64,000 nt of DNA from Zygnema cylindricum (lineage: Eukaryota > Streptophyta > Zygnematophyceae > Zygnematales > Zygnemataceae): positions 115,654 to 179,653 of the forward strand of contig JBBHKE010000879.1 of assembly GCA_037447655.1 (NCBI GenBank), read 5' to 3'. Within the stretch, counting starts at the first letter, position 1. Each line of letters opens with the position of its first letter. Under the pieces are notes generated by a model. It ran no database searches, was not told where the DNA came from, and was given only the letters and a program-made list of their open reading frames with translations. The position numbers and the translations under genes are program-made. This document shows, in pieces, positions 34,887-46,300 of this stretch.

Positions 34887-35519
34887 GTTAGGACCTTAAA
34901 GTCTTTTTTTTAAATAGTCATATTCGAAAGTTAGTCTTTAACCATTGATATTAAAATAATACTATAAAAAAATTGTCGTTGAATGTGATGATGTTCTCTT
35001 TAAAACTTATTAAACTTAATAAAATTTAATAACCTAATAAAACGTAATAAGCTAATAAAACTTAATAGCCTAATAAAAATTAAAACCGTTAATATAATTA
35101 ATTGTTACTCAAATTACGAACACTCATTTTTACCGTATTGGATTGTAATTTGGCCAAACATTTGGTCAAAATTTGCTCTCCTTTTATAGATATAAAAGTT
35201 TAATAATAGGTTTTAACCAGTTACGGGAATAAATAGGGATAAAAAATAGATAGCGAAAATAATACCATAAACACAAAAAAAAAAAAGATAAAAGAATAGG
35301 AAAAATGTTAAACATCAAAATATTAAATTATTTTTCTAATAACCATAACATGCAAACTAATATAAAAAAAAGAAACACGCGACTGTGTAAAAACAATCAA
35401 TAGTGAATTTTGAAGGAGTGACGAAGTTTGGAGGCGAGAATGTTGTTACATTCCGAGAATATTTTTTGAATATAATAATATTCCCCCTAAAATAAATATA
35501 TTATATTATTATCAGCAAT
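34887..35519. other. AT-rich spacer
   Basis: Low-complexity AT-rich sequence with repeated CTAATAAAACTTAATA motifs at about 35005-35090. No gene. Confidence 0.5.
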
Positions 35520-36045
35520 GGGTGCGCTTGAGAGAGCCGGCGTGTGCGAGTTGTTGGGGCGCCCTCAGAGATTTCTCACGATTTTGTGAAATGGCATCGT
35601 AATTTTCAGACCCTTGGAATGGAAAAATCCGTACTGAACGAAACGCGACAAAACAAAACGATTTGTGTACTTTGATGGGCACAAACGGACAAAATATAAC
35701 GAATAGTGTACCTGTCGCCGTCACTTGAATTTGATTTAAATATTTGTAAAAGTTTGTACATCTGCGAATACGTGTTCCTATTTGTTTTTTCAAAATATTT
35801 TGTTTTAAAACACATCGTTTTTGTGTTTTAAATAAAGGTTTTGAAGATGAAGTTTTTGGCGTGGCCGTGGGTCGAAGAACATAAGACGACAACATGTTGT
35901 ACATTATAAATTCGATAATGACGCAAAATGTACGTCTCTCTTTTTTGTTTTTTTTTTTTACGGTTGAAACCTACGCGGTACGGCTCTGGGTTTTACAGGA
36001 AAACGACAAAAACAAATCCTTACTTTGGCACATGGAGGCGCACCC
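35520..36045 (-). mobile_element. Type A element, inverted partial copy
   Basis: Reverse-complement relative of 31566-32100. Its GGGTGCGCCTCCATGTG terminus is at 36045 and is followed by TTA (36046-36048), which is shared with the next element. The other end is degraded. The minus-strand open frame 35512-35904 shares peptide similarity with a frame in the 31668-31850 copy, but both are broken. Confidence 0.65.
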
Positions 36046-36048
36046 TTA

Positions 36049-36982
36049 GGGTATGTCCCCATGTAATCGGTACTTTGATAAAGTATTTTGGAATGTAGTT
36101 AAAATTCTCTGTACCATGTTGAAGAGCGTCCCTATGTGCGAAAATGAAATCGGAACTTTGAAATGTGACGGTTGTAGATGTAGGTACAATTTGTGACGAT
36201 TCAAGCCGACTACGAAACTTTTGACGATTAGTGACGCTAACAAAGACAACGACGGTTGTAGACATCTAGATTTTTGTGAAATTGTAGATGTTTAGGGTTT
36301 GGTAACATTGTGACGTCGTGCTCACTTGTGACAATGTCGACGTCACTGATTCAATAATTTTCCCCCATGGTTTCCCGATTTCGTTTTTTCTACTTTTCTC
36401 ACTCGACTTGCCATTAAAAAAAAACCTATAAATTGTAAAAAATAATATTTTTAAAATATCTTTCATTTTACACCAATATTGTCGTGTTTCATTAAAAAAA
36501 GTGTGAGATAAAAGCGATGGTGTGAGAGGCGACGACGACGCAAAATTTTGCGAAGGACTTTATTGAATGAAAGTGAAGGTCTGAGATCCCTGCAATTTTT
36601 TTTTCGTACATGCGCGTGACGGGTACGGAGAAAAATGGCGAGGACTCTCCCTCGTTCTAATTTTTTCCCACTCTTGTGGCGCGTGCCTGGGTCGTTTTTC
36701 ATTCGTTGTTTGGGCGATACTTAAACTAAAATCACCCCCTCGAGGTGATTTTGGATGAAGTATTTTTGGTTGGATTCTCTTGCCCGGGGGTCGATAAGGG
36801 GAAAACGCCAAAATGCGTTCACATGACGACAAACACGCCGTACATCCAAAGTATGAATTGACGTTCACTCTACTTTGGTAAAAATGATTTTGTCGTACGG
36901 CTAAAGTTTTTGTCAAAGTTCCCTGAATTTTAGGGCAAAAAGACAGAGAAAAGTAGATACTTTAATACATGGGGACGTACCC
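36049..36982. mobile_element. TTA-flanked element, type B, full copy
   Basis: 934 bp, starting GGGTATGTCCCCATGT and ending ACATGGGGACGTACCC, with TTA at 36046-36048 and 36983-36985. The three-base TTA duplication fits PIF/Harbinger. A minus-strand frame (36463-36702) is similar in peptide sequence to 32541-32954 in the other copy, but it has no recognisable DDE motif, so autonomy is unlikely. Confidence 0.82.
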
Positions 36983-37129
36983 TTAGGAACATTTATTTCT
37001 CCTTGCGTACTTTGCTTATTACTAATCCGACGGTTGATATTGAAAGGCTAGGGTTTCAAGGTTTCACATTCCAAATGGCGATATCCGATTGAAAATTGCG
37101 TAAAAGTACGGCGGGAGAAGATATATATT

Positions 37130-37433
37130 ATAGTTCAAAAGTAGGTGAAAGTAGGCCCATACAATATGCCTATTGTATGCAAAACATACAATATGACCTT
37201 AAGACCCATATTGTATTCGGACCTATTCGGACCAATTAAAACATTCGAACCAAAAATTGGACGAATTAAAACATTCGGACAAAAAATTTTTATTTGCACC
37301 GTCAGATTTGGACGATCGGACGGTCGCTGATCAAAGTAGCGATGTAAGAAGATCACATGGAAAGCCCATAACACAACTTACGATAAAGGCGCCGACCAAA
37401 GGCCTACCATGAAAACGCCTACTTTTGAACTAT
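37130..37433. mobile_element. ATAGTTC inverted-repeat element, copy 2
   Basis: Termini ATAGTTCAAAAGTAGG and CCTACTTTTGAACTAT, 304 bp apart. The interior is collinear with 31131-31498 but shorter in the middle. Confidence 0.72.
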
Positions 37434-37513
37434 GATTTAAATAACCTTTACACCAATAGCGATACGCGGTTGTTCTTTTTTTGTCTTTTTGAGGACGAAA
37501 GTACGAAACGTTT

Positions 37514-37890
37514 GATAATTTCTCATTTGACGTCATAGGGTTTGGTCAATCCGTGACGAATGTCGACTTTGTTTTCGGGTGTGTTTTTTAGCGACAGCGT
37601 GGATCGTTTTTTCTTGTTAAGTTGTTATTCACTCCGAATATATTTTCTCTCCGTGCACACTTGTTTGATTTTATCTTGGAGATCTTTAATTGGAAGGTGC
37701 TAGTTTTAATCGTCTATCGGAGACCGTCGGATTGAATTTCCTGTACTTTTCCACGAAAATTGTTGTTTTAAGTGGCGAAACAACATGAACCATAGAGAGA
37801 TACAGTGCGTACCTTATTATATGCGAATAGGATACGTACAATATGCGTTTTTTATTGTGCGAACAAAAATCCCCCAATACCACCCAAGCT
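37514..37890. repeat. Direct repeat R, copy 1 (empty hAT site)
   Basis: Matches 38511-39461 at both ends (GATAATTTCTCATTTGACG at the start, ACCACCCAAGCT at the end). It keeps the uninterrupted site GGCGAAACAACATGAACC where copy 2 carries a hAT element. About 65 bases in the middle (37692-37758) are not shared. Confidence 0.82.
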
Positions 37891-38033
37891 CCAAGGAGAT
37901 GATTTCTGATCCTCGTCGCTTGGGCGTTATATTCGAAGTTGCAATAAATACAGATGCATAATCGGTTGGCCAGGAGAATCCCACCGTCTGCAGCCTTCAC
38001 GTGCTCCCACTCCTCTCCTCGATTTTTGGGCAT
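37890..38033 (-). pseudogene. BED zinc-finger fragment, hAT transposase-type
   Basis: On the minus strand, the 48 residues from MPKNRGEEWEHV to TRIRNHLLG match the N-terminal BED finger of hAT transposases: W (residue 9), a C-x2-C pair (CIYC) and the H of NHLLG. The frame then runs straight into direct repeat R at 37890, losing the last zinc ligand and any catalytic domain. No dimerisation/RNase-H-like region was found nearby. It is a broken remnant or one exon of a domesticated gene whose other exons I cannot see. It could have supplied transposase to hAT-type elements such as 38984-39345; that is inference. Confidence 0.6.
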
Positions 38034-38693
38034 GATTGCTTTTGTCGAAGTCCGGAGGCGAGGATAGTCAAAAGCTTGGGAGGGAGGAGGGTAGGATATG
38101 GGGAAGTGGCTTCCTCGCGGTTTCGTTTTCAATGTTCCATGGCGTCTTCTTTCAAAAAAAATTGAAGAAGACGCCTGTACAAATTTCAAAGTGAACGCGC
38201 GAAATTATTGTGACGTTCAACGTCTCTTTTCGAAAATGTCCGTACATTTTCGATTCTAAAACGTACAACTTACGTGGTATTTCTGTTCAGTTCACTGAAC
38301 AGAAAGTACCAATAAGTACGACGCATATTTCCCGTTTTATTCCGTACATATCCGTAAAAAAAATGTTCAGTTACAGTAATTTGTTTACAGGTTACCGTAA
38401 ATATTTCAGTTTTAGTTTACAGTAGACGTTTTTTAACGATTTTTTCAAAAGTCACGAATTATACGTTTCAATCGCAAAAAAGGAAAAAATTGCGCGATTT
38501 GAACAACTATGATAATTTCTCATTTGACGTCATAGGGTTTGGTCAATCCGTGACGAATGTCGACTTTGTTTTCGGGTGTGTTTTTTAGCGACAGCGTGGA
38601 TCGTTTTTTCTTTTGTTATTCACTCCGAATATATTTTCTCTCCGTGCACACTTGTTTGATTTTATCTTGGAGATCTTTAATTGGAAGGTGCTA

Positions 38694-38830
38694 CACCGCG
38701 CATCGTTATTAGTGTCAAGGTTTAAATAGTGTAGAAGTAAATTTACCGTAATTGATGCTAATTAAGAATTTGAAACTTAAAAAAAAAAAAGGTGTATTCT
38801 AATTTCGGCGTTAATGCTAATTTGGAACAG
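38694..38830. mobile_element. TA MITE (CACCG family), right end missing
   Basis: Starts CACCGCGCATCGTTATTAG after TA (38692-38693), exactly where repeat R copy 1 has GGTGCTAG. Its right terminus is not found, and sequence after about 38830 is unrelated to either copy. Confidence 0.6.
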
Positions 38831-38983
38831 CAAAAACGGAAAAAATTATGTACGATTATACACACTATTATATGTATTTGTACAAAATATTAGAAATCGT
38901 ACTCCGTCGTGAAATTTAAATGTCCGTACATGTAAGACTAATTTACGTGTCAGACCAAATTGTTGTTTTCAGTGGCGAAACAA

Positions 38984-39345
38984 TAGTGTTGGGTATCGGG
39001 TAGCTTAATATCGCGATAATTTCGATATTCAATATATCGAATATAAAGTCTTCGATATATCGTACCGCGACCAACATAAATTATCGCGATATAAATCGCA
39101 AAAAAGGTGTTCGTACAGGTACCGTACAAGTAAGTACAGTATTCCGTACGAAAAATAGTATGGACCCCGACCCCCCCCCACACTGAGCGCCCGCCACGGG
39201 GGGGGGCTTTTTGAAAAAAAAATCCGAAAAAAAAAAAATCCGGATATTTAGCTTCTCCGTACATGGTCTCGATATATCGATTATCGGGTACCTAAAATTC
39301 GATATATGTCGAATATCGGCAATAGGTCCTCGATACCCAACACTA
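38984..39345. mobile_element. hAT-type miniature element, short form, copy 2
   Basis: 362 bp with termini TAGTGTTGGGTATCGGGTA and TCGATACCCAACACTA. Left duplication CGAAACAA (38976-38983); right CGAAAACAA (39346-39354, one extra A). The empty site is present in repeat R copy 1, confirming an 8-bp target. The centre has a C run and a G run (39170-39207) as in copy 1 at 7094. Confidence 0.92.
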
Positions 39346-39461
39346 CGAAAACAACATGAACCATAGAGAGATACAGTGCGTACCTTATTATATGCGAATA
39401 GGATACGTACAATATGCGTTTTTTATTGTGCGAACAAAAATCCCCCAATACCACCCAAGCT

Positions 39462-40267
39462 GCACCGCGCAAGATTCAGACGTGCAGCCGTTGGGAGTAA
39501 CATGCCACCGACTATCCGTCAGAAAGACCGTTGCCGCATAAACGGATGGTGGTGCGTCGACAGCTCATAAAGGAGAATCTTTATCATCGTATTAGATACT
39601 GCCACGATTGTGTGTCCACGTGCAGTCAATTTTAACAACGGCGGGCATCGCTCGGACAGGTCGACCGGTAGAAGCGCAGCTTCGTGGGATGCGATTGGAA
39701 GATCTTTCTTCGGACAACCAAAAAAATTGCCAGCAAAGCGCATGTCTTTTGTCATAACCTGCCTCTTGGCGTGATCGAATAAGATTCACACACGTACGAC
39801 AAAGAAATTTTGTATAGCACCGTCAATTCGATATCTTTCCTGCCGGCCGATCGCTTTGAATCTGTACGGAGATCTTTTCTGACCGCAAATGTGTGCTTTT
39901 CTCTTTTTTAGAATTTGGCTGGTCCTTTTTTTTGTTTTCTTTCCGCTGAAAAGTCGGACCGTGCAAAATGTAGAATTGAACTCTTGTAAGAATGACATCG
40001 CAGCCGTCTAATAGCGATACTCCACGGTCAGGATAGGCAGGATATAACTTTCGTTTCATTGCATGTTTTAGAATCTGGAAAAAGCACTTCCAGGAAACCG
40101 GAGCGTGGAAAGTTTAGAATGAAAGACCAATGATATCACTTTTGCTCCTGACTTGTACTTTCATGTACGGATCCGACTCTGACGTAGACGTAATGACGCA
40201 TTGACGGCGGCCGCGTTCCTCGCATACCTTTTTTTTCGCAATTGGTGCTACATTTCTGTAATAAGTA
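39462..40267. other. Spacer upstream of the MITE and TPR gene
   Basis: No gene is recognised. Short open frames on both strands lack motifs. It may be decayed transposon sequence. Confidence 0.4.
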
Positions 40268-40484
40268 CACCGCCAATCGCTATTAGCGTGTAGGTTTGAT
40301 TAGCGTATACTATTATTTAGCGTGGTGTACGCTAATTGGGAATTTGGAAATTTTGGAAGAAATCGATTACTCTAATTAGGAATTAGGGCTTTTTTTAAAT
40401 AGTGTGGATAATTATATTTGAGAATAAAAACAAAAAAAAGCGGGACGGGATTAGCGTACACAACGCTAATAGCGATTGGCGGTG
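40268..40484. mobile_element. TA MITE (CACCG family), full copy
   Basis: 217 bp, from CACCGCCAATCGCTATTAGC to its near-perfect reverse complement, flanked by TA (40266-40267 and 40485-40486). It lies about 540 bp upstream of the TPR gene start codon, so it may be in its promoter region. Confidence 0.9.
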
Positions 40485-41020
40485 TACTTACCGAACTTCT
40501 TTTCGATACACGTGTTTTTCGCTAATAACCGTTCATACATAGAAAAATCAAAAGTGTCATGGGGCGTTTTGCTTGGATTCTGAGTCAAACTCGTTCAGAC
40601 AAATTTCCTGGAATCTGGGAAGTTCCTTGAGACGCCTGGTCACCAACAATTCACTTCGAGGGTTTTGAGGTGTTCACACGCGGATTCCTGAGCCCGGACT
40701 AGATATTTGTCTAAGGAACATTGAAGTTGGTCTCCACCAGAGCTAGCAATGTCTTTGGAATCGTTTGATGATTTTAGGGTTTCGGTTGCAGAAACAGCGT
40801 GAAATTCCTCGTCTCCTGTTTATTTCCAGTAATTTATGCGACGTACAATTTTGTGAACACTTTGTGTTGGCGCTCTCTGATTTCCTTTTGCAGTTTTGTT
40901 TAGTTATTTTTTTGTTTTTTTGGATTGAAAATCTCTGGAACAACGTAAGGAAATATTGATGATATAAGATAAATCTTTAACCAAAGCAGAACTGGTTTCT
41001 CCTTCAATATCATTCATAAG

Positions 41021-43324
41021 ATGCTTACCAAGAGTGCATCTATGTCGGCCCTGTCTTCATTAGTTTCGCAATCTTCGGATTGGAGAGCGTTTGATGTCTG
41101 TGCAGATGGGCGACACGTGGCACAAAACAAGAGTTTGTCAATATCTCCTTTTTCTGCACAACCTTGTTCGAAAGTTCCAGCCATTGAAACTTCACCGCCT
41201 CCAAACACTTCGCGGACATCTTCCAGGATTCATGTGGAGATGGAATATGATGTAATTTCCTCTCCGTTCATTCGTCGTGCTCAGTCTGAAACTGATCTTC
41301 AAAGCCTTTCCAGAGGAGGTCTTAACGCGAGAACAGCTGCTGATGGTTTGAGTTCCGTGGCTGAAGGAAGTCATATAAATAATGGATTAGGAGGAATGTT
41401 AGACAAAGGCTGTAGAAGTAAGAGCTTATCGTCACCTCCCAACAGTACTTTTATCAATTTTGAGGTTGACGTATTATTCACTCAACATCGATTTGTTCGA
41501 TCTTCAAGAAGGAACTCATTTTCATCCCTTTCCCGGCGCCGTCCTGATGTTGAAGTTTTAGAAGGAAGTGGTTTCTCAAATTTAAGTTTAAAAAAACGAT
41601 TGGCACTTTTTTCTGCAAACAGTCCATTCAACATGTCACTGCCATGTCATGGAAGCTTGATGACATCACCCACAGCAGCTGCATCTGTAGATTCTTCATC
41701 CAAGACTTCACTGGTTAAAGTGGATTATGTTCACTCTTCTTCTGCATCTCCTCTTGTAGATTCAGTTCCTTCAGAAGGTCAGGGCGAGTTAAGCAGTGAA
41801 TTTAAACCTATTAAAAATTATTCCTCTCCTTCTTCCGTTAGCTTTCCTGCTAGAAGAACATCAAGTGTTCCTACAAAAATAAGTCATCCTGACGCTAGTG
41901 ATGAATCTTCTTCTTCCGCGTCTTCTTCCTTTTCTAATTCTGATTCTTCTTCTCCTTTGTCTCCTTCTCATGGCCAAAATGCTGGCGAGTTTCCTAGTTG
42001 TTCTTGCAGCACTGTTGATTGCTTTGTAGGTAGCAGCGAAAGTTACTCAGCTTCTTGTTCATCCGTACAGAACTGGCCTTTGGCGTACAGTTCCCGTAGG
42101 CGAGAAGCAGTCAGTCACGGTGGGGAGGATTGGTATGGATCTGTGCAGCCGTTAGATGGTGGTGTAGGGGGAGGTATCATAGGAGGTAAGGGAGGGAAGG
42201 GGACCGGAGGTTCTCATGATTGGGAAGAAAACAGTTACGGAAATACAGATTCAAGTGGAGCAGATGCATACTATAGACGGGCGTTGGATAAGGATCCTGG
42301 TCATCCGTTGTTATTACGCAATTATGCCCGATTTCTCTTTGAGGTTAGTGTGCGCGGGTCTCTTTGTATCAATCTGTCCTGCCTTCTTTTCCCTTCTACT
42401 CGTTCATGTCTTTTTGCTGCCTTGAATAACCTGTTTGGTCTACGTGTTCATTATCTTGTGTAGCCAAGCATGTCTTGAATTTCGGTGCTCGGTTGACTTT
42501 TATATTTGTGGATACTGTGTCTGCATTTCTTAGTGAGAAAGTATACGCTGAGGTAAGTGTTTCAGTTTTCGAAGACGCCTTTTTTCGTTCTTCCATTTTC
42601 CAGGATCTCCTGGCAGATCTATACTTTCCTTGTATTGCTTGTTAAAGACACATGGTGAGTCGTTGGAGAGACAATTCCATCGTTCTTCGAGTTTTTATTT
42701 GCTTTTAACTTGTTCTTGCTGCCAGAGTATGCTGGTGTAATTGCTCAAATGTTGTGCTGATCTGTCATCTTTCCAAATGCAATGTGTTAGTGCATGGAAT
42801 CTGTTGGAGTCAGGAAAAGCATGTCTTTTGCCCTTCCGTCTACAGGATTGTCCACCGCTTGAAGAATACTACCTACTGCATGTTAGAATGATGTGGGTCC
42901 ATGTGTCTAATGCTTTGGCTGTCTTTGCAGGTTCAGCGAGATCTTTTAAAAGCAGAAGAGTTCTATGAGCGAGCGATTTTGGCCAATCCTGGGGATGGCG
43001 AGGTTCTAGCGCAATATGCAAAACTCATATGGGAGGCTCATAAAGACAACGAGAGAGCTGGTAGCTATTTTGAACAGGCCATCCAAGCAGCACCTGGTGA
43101 TTGGTGAGTTCCGCCTGTCCTCGCTTTCTGCTATTCTCTTCTTATGTTTGTATTGTTCAATGGCAAAGTGATTGCCGGAAATACTTTTGATTCTAGTTTT
43201 TTGGGTTTTTTTTGGAGACAGCTATGTACTGGCTGCATATGCGTCATTTCTGTGGAGTGCAGACAGCGCCAATGAGGAACTGCCACCTGACAACTCACAA
43301 GAAGAGCAGCATTGTCCGTTTTGA
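41021..43324 (+). CDS. Plant-type TPR protein
   Basis: Exons 41021-42343, 42931-43103 and 43222-43324 (TGA) join in phase to give 532 residues. The N-terminal 400 residues are Ser-rich and probably disordered. They contain the motif SPFIRRAQSETDLQSL, similar to the RRAQSDGNL motif I recall in a plant TPR family. Residues about 413-520 form three TPR-like helical repeats: DAYYRRALDKDPGHPLLLRN, AEEFYERAILANPGDGEVLA and AGSYFEQAIQAAPGDCYVLA, ending AAYASFLWSAD. TPRs are protein-binding scaffolds, and no enzymatic domain is visible. The start is the first ATG of the long open exon. The partner and process are unknown. Confidence 0.88.
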
Positions 43325-46300
43325 TTTAAGTGGACATTGGCGATCAGTATTTCTTGCCAGTTTCTCACACACTCGTTTTTCCTTTGGAAAAACTGATGTT
43401 CTTGTGTTGAAACTGATTATAAGCACCAGTTCTTGCTTACGTAATGTGTCAGACATGGCTGATGCTGCTTCTGCTGCAAATTTGAACTGAGCCTGTCAAT
43501 ACAAGTGCACATTCAAAATGTGATGAACTTTATGTCTTAACCTAATGGGAGACAACAATTTCTCAGCAAGACCTTCCTGGACAAAGGAATGTATTTCAGT
43601 AGTATTAAGTACATGTGTAGCAAGTGTTGAGAATTGAACGTTAGAATACATGTATTGTGAGTGGGGGCCGACAATTTCTTGAAAGAGTACAAAGTGTTCA
43701 GAGAATGTTCGTTTCTCGGCAACTTTGTGAGAGCGATGTATGCTCTTTGTAAGACGTTTGGCAACGAATGAGATCTGATATGGAATGAAATGTGGTGAGT
43801 TGTGGTGAGACCAGTAGCACAAATTGGTCGTTTGTACACTTTTTGCTAGAAAAGCGTATCTGGGTCTGAATCACCTTGGAGCCCCTCTGTGTGGAGAGGA
43901 GGGCCCTCTTCTATGTAAATCTTTGTTTCAAGTTAATGTCACCTGTAGGACATTGTATGTGTTCATTATATAGTGAACTTGGGTTATAATCAGGAAGTAG
44001 TTGTTATAGATTGATGCAGCCTGCCTGTGATAACTAGAGCTTTTGTAGTGAGCTGGTAGGCAGAACCTTTGAGATCTCCTTGTGCAAAGATTTTCCTTCA
44101 AAAAAGATATATATGATGGGACAAAAGCAAAAGCAAGGCGATCACTGTGTAGGAAAGAGCTGAGAGTTGAATGGCCTAGAAGTTGTTAGCCTGTACTTCT
44201 ACACAACTGGAAGGCAGATATTTTCAGCCTAGGGATAGTCGAAAGGATTAGGGCATTTTGTTTTTGCAAAGGTGGATCTGAAAGATTCAGAGATGGTTGG
44301 AAAGAAGAAAAAGATATTGTGCGGAGGCTTGAGCGGATGACCGCCAGCCAATTGTTTAAGTTCTTATGACACCTCATAATGTTACTCTTTTTGGGTAGCA
44401 ATGTACTATTCTTGTGGAGACGGGTGTTATTGGTCTTTTTGTGTATTATTTATTGCTCGATTATGTCCTTTTTTTTGTTTGTCTAAGACATGGAAAAATG
44501 ACCGCTGTTGTTATTTACGAAAGCAATTTATGTGTTGAATGTTAGCCATGTTTTATGATTCTCACTTCAATTTTTTTGGTGTAGCTACTTGTTGTACTTG
44601 ATGTATATTGTAGTGGTGTGATATTTCATGTCACCTACTACCAGGAATGCTTGCATTTGGTGTCTGTGATGTCCTGGTTAGGAAAAGCATCGTTGTCTCC
44701 TTTGTACTGATGATGTTTATGAAGATGAAAATCTTGTAGGTGTGGAGATTTTTACTATGACACATAAACTCTGGTTTATTGTTATGCAGTGTGTACGAGA
44801 TCAGTATTAGTCGGTTTTTCTATATCCACTCATTATTACGGGAGCACTTCAGGGGCTAGTTGGGTCAGGGCGTGGGGATTCTACTGAATTTGTCTTGTTC
44901 AAATATTTCAATTTTCGGTTTTTGCTAGTTTAAATTTTACAACGTGGTGGGTTCAGATGTTTTTTCGCTGCCATTCGTCACTTTCTTGGGTTTTTGTAAG
45001 GCTGATCTCCTAGTATTTCCTTTCATTCTCAGGTTTTGTACTCCACATGGTTGCCTTCTCCTGTCCTTAGCTGCATATTATGGCATCTTGCGGTTGCTGA
45101 AATACAAACATTTAATGGTAATAAACTGGAGGTAGTTACAGTAACTTCACATTTAGAATGACAATATATTACTATGATCTAATTTTATAACAATCTAAAC
45201 TGTGGATAATCAAAAACTTTTGATAATCTGAAATTTTTGCGATGGACTATGCGCTGATTAATTTTGAAACCTCTACTTGTAGAAAGAGGAGAGGGGAGGG
45301 GAAGGTGGATCTCCACTCCCTAGTCCTAGATCTATTGATTGCCAATTCTCACCTCTTCTCTAAATGCGGTGTGGTAGAGATGCTCATTCTCACCTCCTCT
45401 CTAAATGCAGTGTGATAGAGATGGCCATTCTCACCACTTTCTATCAGCTTTCTATCGTCAAGCATATCAATGGTGGAAAGATGTTCACAATACATCCTTG
45501 GGAGGACGGAAGTCCATCTACTCCTCAAATAGGGAGGGCAATAGTGTTCGAACGTTGTGATCGCAATATCAACTAGTATGAAGGAGATTTATCCTCTATT
45601 TGAGGCTTGTACTTAATTTGAAGAATCAAATTTGCAGAATTAAAAATCCTACAATACCTCTAAGAGGGGATTCCAAGGAATGCTCGTGGACAAAAAAGGA
45701 GCAAAATTATTGGAAAAATCATGAGGTGAAACTCGTTCACAAAGATTTCGTTTCTCAATAAAGAAATTTGATTCTGAAAGTAACAATGACTCTAAAGATT
45801 TTGGTTATCGAATAATTTTTCTGTTATTTTGGTTTTTTTGAATGTATGTTTGTGATAATGAAGACCGGTAAGGTAAACTTTAAAAAAGAAAAAGAAAAGG
45901 ATCAGGAGATAACTCTGACGGAAGTGAAATGTTGTGTCTATATAATGTACTTGTATTTTATTGCATTGCTTTTGCTTGTATTTTGTAAATAAATTTGTAT
46001 ACTTCATTTTCGGCTTTATTGCTGTTTGCGTGTTTAGAATACATCCACAAACGTCTATGAAATGTAATTATATCTTGTTTCATTGTGTTTGTGGTTATAT
46101 CTTGTAAATACATTTATTATTATTGTTCGTATGCTTAGATGCATAAAAACATACCTATAACAATGTTTAAATCCAATGTACATAAAGACTTATGATATTG
46201 GTATGAATTTGCTTCCATTTATATAGATTAACTACAGTAAAGCATGTAAGTTGAGAAATTCTTGACAAACGTACACTTCTTCGAGGTGGGCGTCCCCCCA

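Larger units (their letters stand above)
38511..39461. repeat. Direct repeat R, copy 2 (with two insertions)
   Basis: Collinear with 37514-37890. It is interrupted at a TA by the left end of a CACCG-family MITE (38694) and by the hAT element at 38984-39345. The remaining sequence continues to ACCACCCAAGCT. Confidence 0.82.
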
